From assembly GCA_014360645.1 (NCBI GenBank), contig JACIXD010000008.1, forward strand, positions 62,001 to 126,000: a stretch of 64,000 nt of DNA, written 5' to 3'. Below are positions 8,533-17,187 of the stretch, one piece after another (within the stretch, counting starts at the first letter, position 1; each line of letters opens with the position of its first letter). A program made the position numbers and the translations under genes. The DNA is from Actinomycetota bacterium. Its GTDB lineage: Bacteria; Actinomycetota; Geothermincolia; Geothermincolales; RBG-13-55-18. Below the pieces are notes generated by a model, which had not been told where the DNA came from, did not search any database, and was given only the letters and a program-made list of their open reading frames with translations.

Positions 8533-8656
8533 GGCGTCCCCCTTTCCTCAGACCGCGGCCGCGCGGTACTCCCCCTCACATCTCGGCGGCCGCTCCGACC
8601 GATCCGGTGACGAGCGCTCATCTCCTCCGTTCCCGCACCCCTACGATCGAATAATA

Positions 8657-8672
8657 TTTCATAGAATGTATT
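8657..8672. promoter_or_regulatory. candidate MarR binding site upstream of alcohol dehydrogenase
   Basis: Within an AT-rich stretch (8648-8680), TTTC, nine bases, ATT matches sites at 9196-9211 and 9325-9340 around the MarR gene. The full 19-bp context ATATTTCATAGAATGTATT shares 13 positions with the 9194 site. The flanking AATA/TATT gives partial dyad symmetry. Assigning it to the neighbouring MarR protein is inference. Confidence 0.4.
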
Positions 8673-8701
8673 AATATATCGCCCTCTCTCAGATCCCCTC
8701 C

Positions 8702-9178
8702 TCACCACGGCCGTTTCAGCCGCTCGAGGAAAGCGACGCGGTCCTCCAGGGTCTCCACCACCGTGCGCAGGACCTTGAGGAAGCCCTCGATGTCCTCCTC
8801 GCTCACCTTCTCCCACACCGGGAAGAAGAGGGCCTGGCGGTGGCTGACGATGTTGTCGATCAACCTTCTCCCCTTGGGAGTGAACCTGAGCAGGGTCTCC
8901 CGCTTGTCGTTCGTCCCTTTTTCCCTTTTCACGAGGCCTTTTTTCTCGCATCTGTTGGCCACCTGGGTGAGGGTGGAGTTGTTGAGCGAGAGCAGCTCGG
9001 CCATGTCCTTCATGCGCAGGTCCTCGCGGAAGCGCAGGATGAGCAGGAGGTAGAACTCCACCTTGTCGATGTGATACAGGGAGAGCTCCTTCGCTTCCCA
9101 CAGGGTGGTGGTATAGTCGAAGAGAGTGTACAGCCTCTCGATCTCGGGAAGATGGGAAAATATTCTGTCGCGGTCCAC
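8702..9178 (-). CDS. MarR-family transcriptional regulator
   Basis: The 158-residue protein has the MarR winged helix-turn-helix. L-R-M-K-D-M-A-E-L-L-S-L-N-N-S-T-L-T-Q-V is the helix-turn-helix (about residues 58-77), followed by the wing K-G-L-V-K-R-E-K-G-T-N-D-K-R-E-T. GTG at 9178 is preferred to an in-frame ATG at 9301, because AGAGGGGG precedes it and the length then matches the family. MarR dimers usually repress neighbouring genes and are released by small ligands. It sits between the minus-strand catabolic genes and the divergent 4-hydroxybutyryl-CoA dehydratase, so it is the best local candidate regulator of this island. Confidence 0.82.
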   Translation of the reverse strand: MDRDRIFSHLPEIERLYTLFDYTTTLWEAKELSLYHIDKVEFYLLLILRFREDLRMKDMAELLSLNNSTLTQVANRCEKKGLVKREKGTNDKRETLLRFTPKGRRLIDNIVSHRQALFFPVWEKVSEEDIEGFLKVLRTVVETLEDRVAFLERLKRPW

Positions 9179-9195
9179 GGCGCCCCCTCTGGTTA

Positions 9196-9340
9196 TTTCA
9201 CAAAATAAATTATAATCATGGCTCCCTTTCGCGTCAAGCGTTTTTGGAAGGGACCGCCCGTTTGCGCAGCATATAGCCAGATCCTGATCACTTTCGGACA
9301 TTAATCTAAAATATGGTCACGAAGTTTCGGATATATTATT
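9196..9340. promoter_or_regulatory. divergent promoter region with two MarR-like sites
   Basis: The 255-base gap between the MarR gene (minus) and the dehydratase gene (plus) is AT-rich compared with its surroundings. TTTC-9-ATT sites occur at 9196-9211, inside the inverted repeat TTATTT/AAATAA, and at 9325-9340. Both resemble the site at 8657. No single strong -35/-10 pair could be fixed by eye. Confidence 0.4.
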
Positions 9341-9433
9341 GGATTATGATCATCATGCGGGGTGCCGGGATAAAGAACGCCGCTTTTGGGAAGAGGGGGA
9401 CGGGGAGATCAGTCGGAAAGGGGATGAGGGTAG

Positions 9434-10882
9434 ATGAAGATAGACGGACCGGAAGCATACGTCGAGAGCCTGCGCGCGCTGGAGCGGAGGATCTACGTCA
9501 TGGGGGAGAGGGTCGACGACCCCGTAAACCACCCCATGATCAGGCCGTCCATGAACGCCGTGGCGGAGACCTACTCCCTGGGGGACGAGCCCGAGGCGGA
9601 GGAGCTGCTCTTCGTGAGGTCACACCTCACGGGAGAGCGCGTGAGTCGCTTCACCCATATCCACCAGTCCGCCGATGACCTGGTGAACAAGGTGCTCATG
9701 CAGCGCCTGCTGGGGCGGCGCACCTCCACCTGCTTCCAGCGCTGCGTGGGCATGGACGGTATCAACGCCCTCTACTCCGTGACCTACGAGTGCGACGAGG
9801 AGTGCGGCACGGAATACCACCAGAGGCTGAAGGAATACATCCGCTTCATCCAGGAGGAGAACCTGGTGGTGGACGGGGCCATGACCGACGTGAAGGGCGA
9901 CCGCTCGCTGCGCCCCGCCGACCAGGCCGACCCCGACATGTTCGTGCACGTGGTGGAGCGCCGGTCCGACGGCATCGTGGTGCGCGGGGCCAAGGCGCAC
10001 CAGACGGGGTCCATAAACTCCCACGAGATACTGGTCATGCCCACCGCCGCCATGCGGGAGAACGAGGCGGACTACGCCGTCTCCTTCGCCGTCCCCGCCG
10101 ACGCCGAGGGCATCACCTTCATCCTCGGCCGCCAACCCTCGGACACCCGCAAGCTGGAAGGGAGCCCCATGGACGTAGGCAACCCCAGGTACGGCAGCCA
10201 GGAGGCGCTGGTGGTCTTCGACGACGTCTTCGTGCCCTGGGAGCGGGTGTTCATGTGCGGCGAGCACCGGCAGAGCGGCAAGGTGGTGGAGCGCTTCGCC
10301 GCCTACCACCGCCAGAGCTACGGCGGCTGCAAGGTGGGGGTGGGGGACGTGCTGGTGGGGGCGGCGCAGCTCGCGGCCTTCTACAGCGGGGTGGACCGGG
10401 TGAGCCACATACGGGACAAGATAACCGAGATGATCCACCTAAACGAGACCCTCTTCTCCTGCGGCATCGCCTGCTCGGCGCGGGGAGAGGCCACCCCATC
10501 GGGATGCTACCTGGTGGACGTGCTGCTTGCCAATATATGCAAACACAACGTCACCCGCTTTCCCTTCGAGATCTCGCGCCTGCTGCAGGACATCGCCGGC
10601 GGCCTGGTGGTGACCATGCCCTCCCAGAAGGACTTCGAGAACCCCGAGGTGGCGCCCTACCTCGAGAAGTACCTCAAGGGCTCGGCGGACGTGCCCACCC
10701 TGGACCGCATCAAGGTGCTCAAGTTCATCGAGAACATGACCATGGGATGCGGCGCCGCCGCCTACCTCACCGAGAGCGTCCACGGGGCCGGCTCCCCCCA
10801 GGCCCAGCGCATCATGATCTACCGCCTGGCCGACCTGGAGGAGAAGGTGAAGTTCGTCAAGAGGCTGGCGGATATCGAGTGA
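9434..10882 (+). CDS. abfD: 4-hydroxybutyryl-CoA dehydratase / vinylacetyl-CoA isomerase
   Basis: The 482-residue enzyme belongs to the HpaB-like flavin family and dehydrates 4-hydroxybutyryl-CoA to crotonyl-CoA using FAD and a [4Fe-4S] cluster. The cluster ligands known from Clostridium aminobutyricum (C99, C103, H292, C299) align with C100, C104 (C-F-Q-R-C), H292 and C299 (H-R-Q-S-Y-G-G-C), with essentially identical numbering. This separates it from 4-hydroxyphenylacetate hydroxylases. GATGAGGGTAG precedes the ATG. Its product crotonyl-CoA connects to the enoyl-CoA hydratase downstream on the other strand. The direction (4-aminobutyrate/4-hydroxybutyrate fermentation or biosynthetic cycle) is not fixed by the window. 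Confidence 0.9.
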   Translation: MKIDGPEAYVESLRALERRIYVMGERVDDPVNHPMIRPSMNAVAETYSLGDEPEAEELLFVRSHLTGERVSRFTHIHQSADDLVNKVLMQRLLGRRTSTCFQRCVGMDGINALYSVTYECDEECGTEYHQRLKEYIRFIQEENLVVDGAMTDVKGDRSLRPADQADPDMFVHVVERRSDGIVVRGAKAHQTGSINSHEILVMPTAAMRENEADYAVSFAVPADAEGITFILGRQPSDTRKLEGSPMDVGNPRYGSQEALVVFDDVFVPWERVFMCGEHRQSGKVVERFAAYHRQSYGGCKVGVGDVLVGAAQLAAFYSGVDRVSHIRDKITEMIHLNETLFSCGIACSARGEATPSGCYLVDVLLANICKHNVTRFPFEISRLLQDIAGGLVVTMPSQKDFENPEVAPYLEKYLKGSADVPTLDRIKVLKFIENMTMGCGAAAYLTESVHGAGSPQAQRIMIYRLADLEEKVKFVKRLADIE

Positions 10883-10923
10883 GAAGCAGTTGCTCCGGAT
10901 GGAGCGGAGACCCGGGGAAAGAG

Positions 10924-11658
10924 ATGGAACGGGGATCGGCGGGGCTGTTCGCATTCACCGGGCGCTGGAGGGGCAGGAGGACCTGGGTCCTCGCCACGGC
11001 GGCTTTTCTGGCCCTCGCCCTGACCCTGGCTATCATGTGGTACCTGCCGGAAGGAGGCGGGAGCGAGGACAGGAGGGCGGGGGCGGCGGAGAGGGGAGGG
11101 GAAGCAGGCGAGCCGGGCGGGAGCGCGGTAACGGATGAAGACCTGCCGGAGGCGGGACAAGAGCGGGGGCGGGACGGCGGGCAGGAGGCCCCCGAGACCG
11201 GCGCCGACGCGGGCCCCGCGCCGGAAGCGAACGTCCCCGGCCTGGTGGTGGAGTTCCCCGACCCGGCGGGAGGCGGAGGGGAGGCGAAGCCGCCCGGGGG
11301 GTACGGAGACATCACCGGCGACTGGGTCCTGGACATGTCGGGATCTGCGTACGGGATCAACAACTGCCACATAAGGCTGGAGGAGAACGGGAAGATCGCC
11401 ACGCCCCCCGAGTATGAGCAGGTCTTCATCATCAAGGAGAGCGAATACGTCTGGGACCGCGGGACGGGCTCCTTCGCCGCCGGCATGCTGGTGATGGTGA
11501 GATTGGGACCCTCCCAGGCGGCGGTCCCCGCGGAGATCTACCTGGTGGGGCAGGTAGGGGAGGGCTTGAGCGAGGTCACGGGGGATTTCGTGGCCGAGCC
11601 TCAGGGAGATACCTACTCGCCCTACGCCCAGCGCGGCACCTTCCGCATGCACCGCTGA
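10924..11658 (+). CDS. membrane-anchored protein with extracytoplasmic domain, unknown
   Basis: The 244-residue protein has one transmembrane segment (about residues 20-40, W-V-L-A-T-A-A-F-L-A-L-A-L), then a low-complexity Glu/Gly/Ala-rich linker to residue 125. A compact C-terminal domain of about 115 residues starts at D-I-T-G-D-W-V-L-D-M-S-G. That domain looks like a small beta-sheet extracytoplasmic fold, but I do not recognise it. It begins 41 bases after the 4-hydroxybutyryl-CoA dehydratase and may be co-transcribed. No catalytic motif is visible. Confidence 0.6.
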   Translation: MERGSAGLFAFTGRWRGRRTWVLATAAFLALALTLAIMWYLPEGGGSEDRRAGAAERGGEAGEPGGSAVTDEDLPEAGQERGRDGGQEAPETGADAGPAPEANVPGLVVEFPDPAGGGGEAKPPGGYGDITGDWVLDMSGSAYGINNCHIRLEENGKIATPPEYEQVFIIKESEYVWDRGTGSFAAGMLVMVRLGPSQAAVPAEIYLVGQVGEGLSEVTGDFVAEPQGDTYSPYAQRGTFRMHR

Positions 11659-12234
11659 AGAAAAAGCCGCTCCTCTCGGGGTTGCGCCAACCCGCGGCGA
11701 GACCGCCCGGCAGCCGGCTTCGCCTCCAAGGACCCCACAACCTTCTGCTAACCGTGGTGGTCGGCGAAGGGTAGGCGAGCCCCGGCAAGGGGCGGGCCGG
11801 CGTGAACGTCAGGGACCTCGCGCGGGGACGGGCATTTGAAGGCCCGGTAAACGGCTGGTATACTTGAGCAGTAGTCGATAAGCTGTGGATGTTAGGGGCA
11901 TTATCCAGCGGCATGGGACGCGAACGGGGGAGGTGATGCCGGAGGGATTGACGGACACCGCATCCATGTCCTGGCAGCACCTTTCGCGGAACCGCTGGAA
12001 AACAGAGTCACAGTAAAAAACGAAGCTCGAAAAGAGCCCCGGACCTCACCGGGACAAGAGGCTTCCCGCACCACGATCCCGATCCCGGGCTTCGGCCGGT
12101 GAATATGTCCTCGCCATCGCCCTCTGTTCAAGCCGGAGTAGGCCTCCCGCTCGAGGACGGGCTCATGCTTACTTTGCTGGATGCGGGCGACGAGCATTGA
12201 AGGGTATGGAAGGTCCAACAAGGGGGTAAGGGAT
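11659..12234. other. intergenic region ahead of the Liv operon
   Basis: I see no gene in this 576-base gap. It holds the promoter at 11836-11864 and a leader of about 365 bases before livK. The leader contains several short GC-rich inverted repeats, but nothing I can assign to a known riboswitch. Confidence 0.5.
11836..11864 (+). promoter_or_regulatory. sigma-70-type promoter for the Liv operon
   Basis: TTGAAG (11836-11841), a 17-base spacer and TATACT (11859-11864) match a housekeeping promoter well. Transcription would start near 11871, giving an unusually long leader before livK at 12235. Confidence 0.65.
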
Positions 12235-13428
12235 ATGCGCGTGAAATCGGCGATCATACTGACGGTGGCCTTGATGGTGCTCGCTCTCTCCCTCGCCGGT
12301 TGCGGCGAGAAAGGAGGGGGTAAGGTCACGGTGAGAATAGGCCTCACGGCTCCCCTGAGCGGCATAGGCGCGGGTTACGGCCAGGACATCAAGGCCGGTC
12401 TGGACATGGCCATAGACGCCGTCAACTCCAGGGGAGGAATCACCATAGGAGACACCACCTACATCTTCGAACTCCTGGCCTCGGACGACGAGATGGTCCC
12501 GGAGTCGGCGCTTTCCAACGCACAGAACTTCGTGCTCCAGAAGGACATCAAGGTGATCTGGGACCCCACCGCCAACACCATCCAGTCCCTGATGGGCATC
12601 AACCAGACGGCGGGCGAGGAGTTCCTGATCATGGCCTACACCAGCGTCCCTCTGTATGCGCAGTCCCCCAACAAGTACATGGTGACCCTTCCCCCGCCCT
12701 TCTCCGTATATGTCAAGGAATGGATCAAGATGGCCATGGGCAAGGGATGGAAGAAGATGGGTATGCTCCAGACCACGGGCGCTTACGGGGACCTGTGGGG
12801 TAAGACCATGAAGGACGCCTGGACCAAGGCGGGCGGAACGGTGGTGGCGGAGGCCCCGGCCAGCTATTACACGGAGTCCGACTTCACCCCCTACCTCACC
12901 ACCGTCCTCGCCGCCAACCCCGACGTCATCTTCTGCGGGGGGCCTTCAGATCCCACAGCGCTGGTCATCGAGCAGGCACGCAGCCTCGGGTTCAAGGGCG
13001 GGTTCATCGTCATCGACCAGGCCAAGCTGGACGATATCGCGGACAAGACGGGCATGGAGAAGCTGGAGGGGTGCATCGGCGTGCTGCCCGTGGAGCAGGG
13101 GGCCGAGAACTGGCCGGCCATGAAAGACTTTGCCGAGAAATACAAGGACGAGTACGGCGAGAGGGTCACCTGGGAGACGGCCATCTGCTATACCGGCTTC
13201 CACATCCTGGTCAACGCCATGAAAGAGGCGGGCAGCGTGGACGACGTGGCCGCCATCCGCGCGGGCTTCGCCGCGGGCAACGCCGCCGTGACCTCGGGCG
13301 AGGAGTTTCCGGTGGCGTACTCCGGCATCAACGACGACACCGGTGCCCTGCTCATGCCGGGGACGGCCACCATCGTCGAGAACGGCAAGTTCGTGGGCAT
13401 GGAGATGGTGGAGTGGTGGAAGCAGTAG
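12235..13428 (+). CDS. livK: branched-chain amino-acid ABC transporter substrate-binding lipoprotein
   Basis: The 397-residue protein starts with a lipoprotein signal; the lipobox L-A-G-C places the lipidated Cys at residue 23. A periplasmic-binding-protein type I fold follows (I-G-L-T-A-P-L-S-G ... G-L-D-M-A-I-D-A-V-N). It captures a ligand outside the membrane and delivers it to the LivHM permease encoded next. Family members bind leucine/isoleucine/valine, but also amides, urea and aromatic acids, so the substrate is open. ATG at 12235 follows AAGGGGGTAAGG. A strong hairpin downstream separates it from the permease genes. Confidence 0.88.
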   Translation: MRVKSAIILTVALMVLALSLAGCGEKGGGKVTVRIGLTAPLSGIGAGYGQDIKAGLDMAIDAVNSRGGITIGDTTYIFELLASDDEMVPESALSNAQNFVLQKDIKVIWDPTANTIQSLMGINQTAGEEFLIMAYTSVPLYAQSPNKYMVTLPPPFSVYVKEWIKMAMGKGWKKMGMLQTTGAYGDLWGKTMKDAWTKAGGTVVAEAPASYYTESDFTPYLTTVLAANPDVIFCGGPSDPTALVIEQARSLGFKGGFIVIDQAKLDDIADKTGMEKLEGCIGVLPVEQGAENWPAMKDFAEKYKDEYGERVTWETAICYTGFHILVNAMKEAGSVDDVAAIRAGFAAGNAAVTSGEEFPVAYSGINDDTGALLMPGTATIVENGKFVGMEMVEWWKQ

Positions 13429-13468
13429 GTTAAGGAACTCCTGCAAGTAATGGAGGAAAATCCGTGTT

Positions 13469-13498
13469 GCGGGGAAGCCCTGACCCGGGCTTCCCCGC
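13469..13498 (+). terminator. intra-operon hairpin between livK and livH
   Basis: GCGGGGAAGCCC (13469-13480) pairs perfectly with GGGCTTCCCCGC (13487-13498) around a six-base loop. There is no T-tract, so it is more likely an mRNA-stabilising or attenuating hairpin than a full terminator. This would keep the binding protein in excess over the permease. Confidence 0.6.
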
Positions 13499-13673
13499 TC
13501 GAATAGGGACGACACGCAGGTGGTTTGGAGCTGAGTGAACCCGCGCCCCGGTCGGCAGCGGCGGTGCAGCAGGGAAAGGCGACGGTAGAGCCGGTACGGC
13601 GATGGTGGCGGAAAGAACCAGGTGCGGCATGACGCGAGCGGCCGCGTGTTGACGTCGAAAAGAAGGAGACGCC

Positions 13674-14531
13674 GTGTCCTTTTTCCTCAACCAGGTGATC
13701 ATCGGCATCCAGCTCGGAAGCCAGTACGTCATGGTCGCCCTGGGGCTCACCCTCATCTTCGGGATACTGGACATCTCCCATTTCGCCCACGGCCATCTGT
13801 ACATGATCGGCGCCTATCTGCTCTACGTGGTCATGGTGCTGGGGGGCGTGAACTACTGGCTCGCCCTGTTCATCTGCATGGCGGCCCTGGCCTTTGCGGG
13901 GGTGATGGTGGAACGGGCGGTTTACAGGCCCCTGCGCGGCCAGCCCCAGATCAACACCTTCATCGCCGCCATCGGGCTCATCCTCATGCTGGAGACCCTG
14001 GTGCGGGGCATCCAGCCCAAGGCCTTGAGCGTCCCCAAGCCCGTGGACAGCACCCTGAGCTTCGCGGGCGTGACCATGGAGGTCCAGCGACTCATCGTCA
14101 TCGTCGGGGCCATCCTGTTCATCACGGCCCTGCAGCTGTTCATAAAACGCACCCGCCTGGGCACGGCCATCGAGGCGGTCGCCCAGGACCGCGAGGGGGC
14201 CTCCCTGGTGGGGATCAACGTGAACCGCATCTCCGCCCTCACCTTCGCCGTCGCCACCGCCCTGGCCGCCGCAGCGGCGGTGCTCATGGCGCCCCTGGCA
14301 TTCATCTCGCCGGAGATGGGCAGCGTGCTCATCCTCAAGGCCTTCGTCATCGTGGTCATCGGGGGGCTGGGGAGCGTAAAGGGGGCCATCGTGGGTGGGT
14401 ACATCCTGGGGTTGCTGGAGGCCCTTGCCATAGCCTACGTATCCTCCGCCTACAAGGACGTCTTCGCCTTCGCGGTGCTCATCGCCATACTGGCCGTGCG
14501 CCCCACCGGCCTGTTTCGAGGCAGGGATTGA
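13674..14531 (+). CDS. livH: branched-chain amino-acid ABC transporter permease LivH
   Basis: This 285-residue inner-membrane protein has the LivH signature: F-L-N-Q-V-I-I-G-I-Q-L-G-S-Q-Y at the start, G-L-T-L-I-F-G-I-L-D-I-S-H-F-A-H-G in the first helices, and G-G-L-G-S-V-K-G-A-I-V-G-G in the cytoplasmic coupling loop. About eight membrane segments are visible. GTG at 13674 has AAGGAGA upstream. LivM begins two bases after its stop, so they are co-translated partners. Confidence 0.9.
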   Translation: MSFFLNQVIIGIQLGSQYVMVALGLTLIFGILDISHFAHGHLYMIGAYLLYVVMVLGGVNYWLALFICMAALAFAGVMVERAVYRPLRGQPQINTFIAAIGLILMLETLVRGIQPKALSVPKPVDSTLSFAGVTMEVQRLIVIVGAILFITALQLFIKRTRLGTAIEAVAQDREGASLVGINVNRISALTFAVATALAAAAAVLMAPLAFISPEMGSVLILKAFVIVVIGGLGSVKGAIVGGYILGLLEALAIAYVSSAYKDVFAFAVLIAILAVRPTGLFRGRD

Positions 14532-14532
14532 T

Positions 14533-15516
14533 ATGGGAAAGAATACCAGGAATTTGAAAGCCGCTGGCCTGATCGCGCTGCTCGGGGTCGCGGCCGCACT
14601 GCCCTGGATGCTGGGAAAATACCAGGTGCGCATCCTCACCCTGGCCATGGCCTGGAGCATTGCCACCCTGAGCCTCAACCTCATCCTGGGATACACCGGC
14701 CAGGCTTCCCTGGCGCACGGCGCTTTCCTGGGCATCGGGGCCTATTCCTTCGGCATCATGGTGCAGAGGGTGGGACTGAACTTCTGGGTCTCCCTCCCCC
14801 TGTCCTGCATGATAACCGCCCTGCTGGGCCTGCTGGTGGGGCTGCCCTCGCTGCGCACCAGGGGCCCTTACTTCGCCATCGTCACCCTGTGTTTCAACGT
14901 CATCGTCCTCAAGGTGTTCGAGAACTGGACCTGGTTATCGGGGGGCATCCAGGGGCAGGTGGTTCCCCGGCCCGCTTTCCTGGCGCAGCGCTGGGCCCGC
15001 TATTATCTGGTGCTCGCCTTCCTGGTGCTGACGCTGGTGGTCATGCGCCTCGTGGTGAAGTCGCTGCTGGGAGTGACGCTGATGTCCATCCGCAGCAACG
15101 AGGAGCTGGCGGAGGCGGTGGGGGTCAACACCTTCCGCAACAAGTTGCTGGCCTTCGTGGTGAGCTGCTTCATCGTGGGGCTGGCGGGAGCGCTTCTCGC
15201 CCTGGAGAACGGGCAGCTCGACTTCACCATCACCAACTACCTCTATTCCTTTTACCTGCTCATCTACCTGCTCATCGGCGGGATCGCGACCCTCTCGGGA
15301 CCGGTGGTGGGGACCGTCGGTCTCTACCTTCTCCTGGACTACATGAAGAACATCGGCATCAAGGGGGTGGAGGAGTTCCGTTACTTTCTGTTCGGCCTCA
15401 TCCTGGCGCTGGTGATCATCTTCTTCCCCATGGGCATCATGGGGGGCGTCAAGCGGGCATGGGAATGGGCCAGGGATCGCTTTGGCAAGGGTGATGTGGA
15501 GGAGGCGGCGGGATGA
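14533..15516 (+). CDS. livM: branched-chain amino-acid ABC transporter permease LivM
   Basis: This 327-residue permease pairs with LivH. It has the conserved L-N-L-I-L-G-Y-T-G-Q-A-S-L-A-H-G-A-F motif and the L-I-G-G-I-A-T-L-S-G-P-V-V-G coupling loop, with about eight to ten hydrophobic helices. The stop overlaps the start of livG by four bases. Confidence 0.9.
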   Translation: MGKNTRNLKAAGLIALLGVAAALPWMLGKYQVRILTLAMAWSIATLSLNLILGYTGQASLAHGAFLGIGAYSFGIMVQRVGLNFWVSLPLSCMITALLGLLVGLPSLRTRGPYFAIVTLCFNVIVLKVFENWTWLSGGIQGQVVPRPAFLAQRWARYYLVLAFLVLTLVVMRLVVKSLLGVTLMSIRSNEELAEAVGVNTFRNKLLAFVVSCFIVGLAGALLALENGQLDFTITNYLYSFYLLIYLLIGGIATLSGPVVGTVGLYLLLDYMKNIGIKGVEEFRYFLFGLILALVIIFFPMGIMGGVKRAWEWARDRFGKGDVEEAAG

Positions 15517-16280
15517 CGGCGCTGTTGCAGGTGCAGGGACTTACCCGCCTTTTCGGGGGCCTGGTGGCGGTGAACAAGGTGGACCTCGAGGTGCCGGAGG
15601 GTAGCATCATGGGGATAATCGGCCCCAACGGCGCCGGAAAGAGCACCCTGTTCAATCTCATCGGTGGGGCGATCCCGCCGGACGAGGGGCGCGTGATCTT
15701 CGGGGGAAAAGACATCACGGGCTGGAGGCCTTACCGGGTCGCCAGGGAGGGCATTGCCAGGACCTTCCAGACCACCGCCCTCTTCGAGGAGCTCCCCGTG
15801 TACGTCAACCTGGTCATCGGGCGGCGCATGCGCACCAGGTCCGGCCTATGGGACGTGCTGTTCAGGACCCCACGCATGCGGCGCGAGAGGGACGATACCA
15901 CGGCCAGGGTCCTGGAGGTGCTGGAGTTCACCGGCCTCGGCCGGTACGCCAACGAGCCCGCGGGCTCCATACCCCAGGAGGCCCAGAAGAGGCTGGCCAT
16001 CGGTGTGGCCCTTATGGGGGACCCGCGGCTGCTGCTCCTGGACGAGCCCACGGGCGGGGTGGGCATGGGGGAGACGGACCAGATCATCGCCCTCATCGGC
16101 CGGGTGAGGGAAAGGGGCATAACCGTCTGCGTCATCGAGCACAAGATGCGCATGATGATGAGCCTGGCGGACCGCATGGTGGTGCTGAACTTCGGGGTGA
16201 AGATCGCCGAGGGCGAGCCGCGGCAGATCTGCGAGGACCCCGCGGTCATCGAGGCATACTTGGGAGAGTGCATTGCTTGA
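15513..16280 (+). CDS. livG: branched-chain amino-acid ABC transporter ATPase LivG
   Basis: The 255-residue ATPase has a Walker A motif G-P-N-G-A-G-K-S-T near residue 36. The signature region is atypical (P-Q-E-A-Q-K-R-L-A-I instead of L-S-x-G-Q), which is a moderate deviation. Walker B is L-L-L-L-D-E-P, and the C-terminal switch His is in V-I-E-H-K-M. It powers uptake through LivHM. The gene overlaps both neighbours. Confidence 0.88.
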   Translation: MTALLQVQGLTRLFGGLVAVNKVDLEVPEGSIMGIIGPNGAGKSTLFNLIGGAIPPDEGRVIFGGKDITGWRPYRVAREGIARTFQTTALFEELPVYVNLVIGRRMRTRSGLWDVLFRTPRMRRERDDTTARVLEVLEFTGLGRYANEPAGSIPQEAQKRLAIGVALMGDPRLLLLDEPTGGVGMGETDQIIALIGRVRERGITVCVIEHKMRMMMSLADRMVVLNFGVKIAEGEPRQICEDPAVIEAYLGECIA

Positions 16281-16980
16281 GCTGAAAGACGTCCACAGCT
16301 CCATCGGAAAACACGAGATCCTGGGAGGGGTGAGCCTGCGCATCGCGGAGGGGGAGCTCGTCTGCCTCCTGGGCGCGAACGGCGCCGGGAAATCCACCCT
16401 CTTCAAGACCATCGCCGGGCTCATCCGGCCCTGGCGGGGGGAGATAACCTTCGAGGGCGAGGCGATAAGCAGGAGGAGCCCGGACAGGATAGTGCGCAGG
16501 GGGATATCCCTCTGCCCGGAGGGGCGAAAGCTCTTCCCCCGCCTCTCGGTGAAGAAGAACCTCATGATGGGCGCCTACACCCGCCACCGCGACAAGAGGG
16601 AGGTGGCGGAGAGTCTGCGCGAGGTCTTCGGTCTCTTCCCCATTCTGGAGGAACGGTCGGCCCAGGAAGCGGGCACCTTGAGCGGCGGGGAGCAACAGAT
16701 GTTGGCCATCGGCCGCGCCCTCATGTCCCGTCCCCGGCTGCTCCTGCTCGACGAACCCTCACTGGGGCTGGCGCCGCTGGTGGTGAAGAAGATCATGGAG
16801 ACCATCGCGGATATCAACCGCCGGGGGGTGACGGTCTTCCTCTCGGAGCAGAACGCCGGCATGGCGCTTGGTATTTCCGCCCGAGGTTACGTGTTGGAGA
16901 ACGGGCGCATAGTGCTGGAGGGAGAGGCCTCGGAGCTGGCGGGGAACGAGGAAGTGAAGAAGGCTTACATCGGGGCTTGA
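16273..16980 (+). CDS. livF: branched-chain amino-acid ABC transporter ATPase LivF
   Basis: The 235-residue second ATPase has Walker A G-A-N-G-A-G-K-S-T, signature L-S-G-G-E-Q-Q-M-L and Walker B L-L-L-L-D-E-P-S-L-G-L-A-P, all canonical for LivF. The start is TTG at 16273, eight bases inside the end of livG. It is the last gene of the operon. Confidence 0.9.
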   Translation: MLELKDVHSSIGKHEILGGVSLRIAEGELVCLLGANGAGKSTLFKTIAGLIRPWRGEITFEGEAISRRSPDRIVRRGISLCPEGRKLFPRLSVKKNLMMGAYTRHRDKREVAESLREVFGLFPILEERSAQEAGTLSGGEQQMLAIGRALMSRPRLLLLDEPSLGLAPLVVKKIMETIADINRRGVTVFLSEQNAGMALGISARGYVLENGRIVLEGEASELAGNEEVKKAYIGA

Positions 16981-17187
16981 GGTCCGGTGACCTCGGCGGA
17001 ATGCGCCGCTGGCGGCATGGGAAGCTCGCGGGCGGAGCACCGAAGGGGCGCCGAAAGGGGCGGGTGCAGGGGCCGGGTCAGAAAGGGAAGGCCCGTGATG
17101 ACCTGTTCCGCGGGCGCAGCCGGCGCGCCGTGGATACGCGCCCCGCGCGAAAAGGGAACGCGGCAAGAGGCGGGGAAGGAGGCTGCT

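Noticed and set aside
6028-8610. 860-codon open frame on the plus strand
   Set aside because: It is antisense to the acyl-CoA ligase and alcohol dehydrogenase genes, which have full motif sets. The frame is His/Val/Gly-rich from GC bias and has no ribosome site or domain.
11871-12234. c-di-GMP (GEMM) riboswitch in the livK leader
   Set aside because: A GGGACGC string is present, but the partner GCAAACC segment and paired helices of the GEMM consensus are not.
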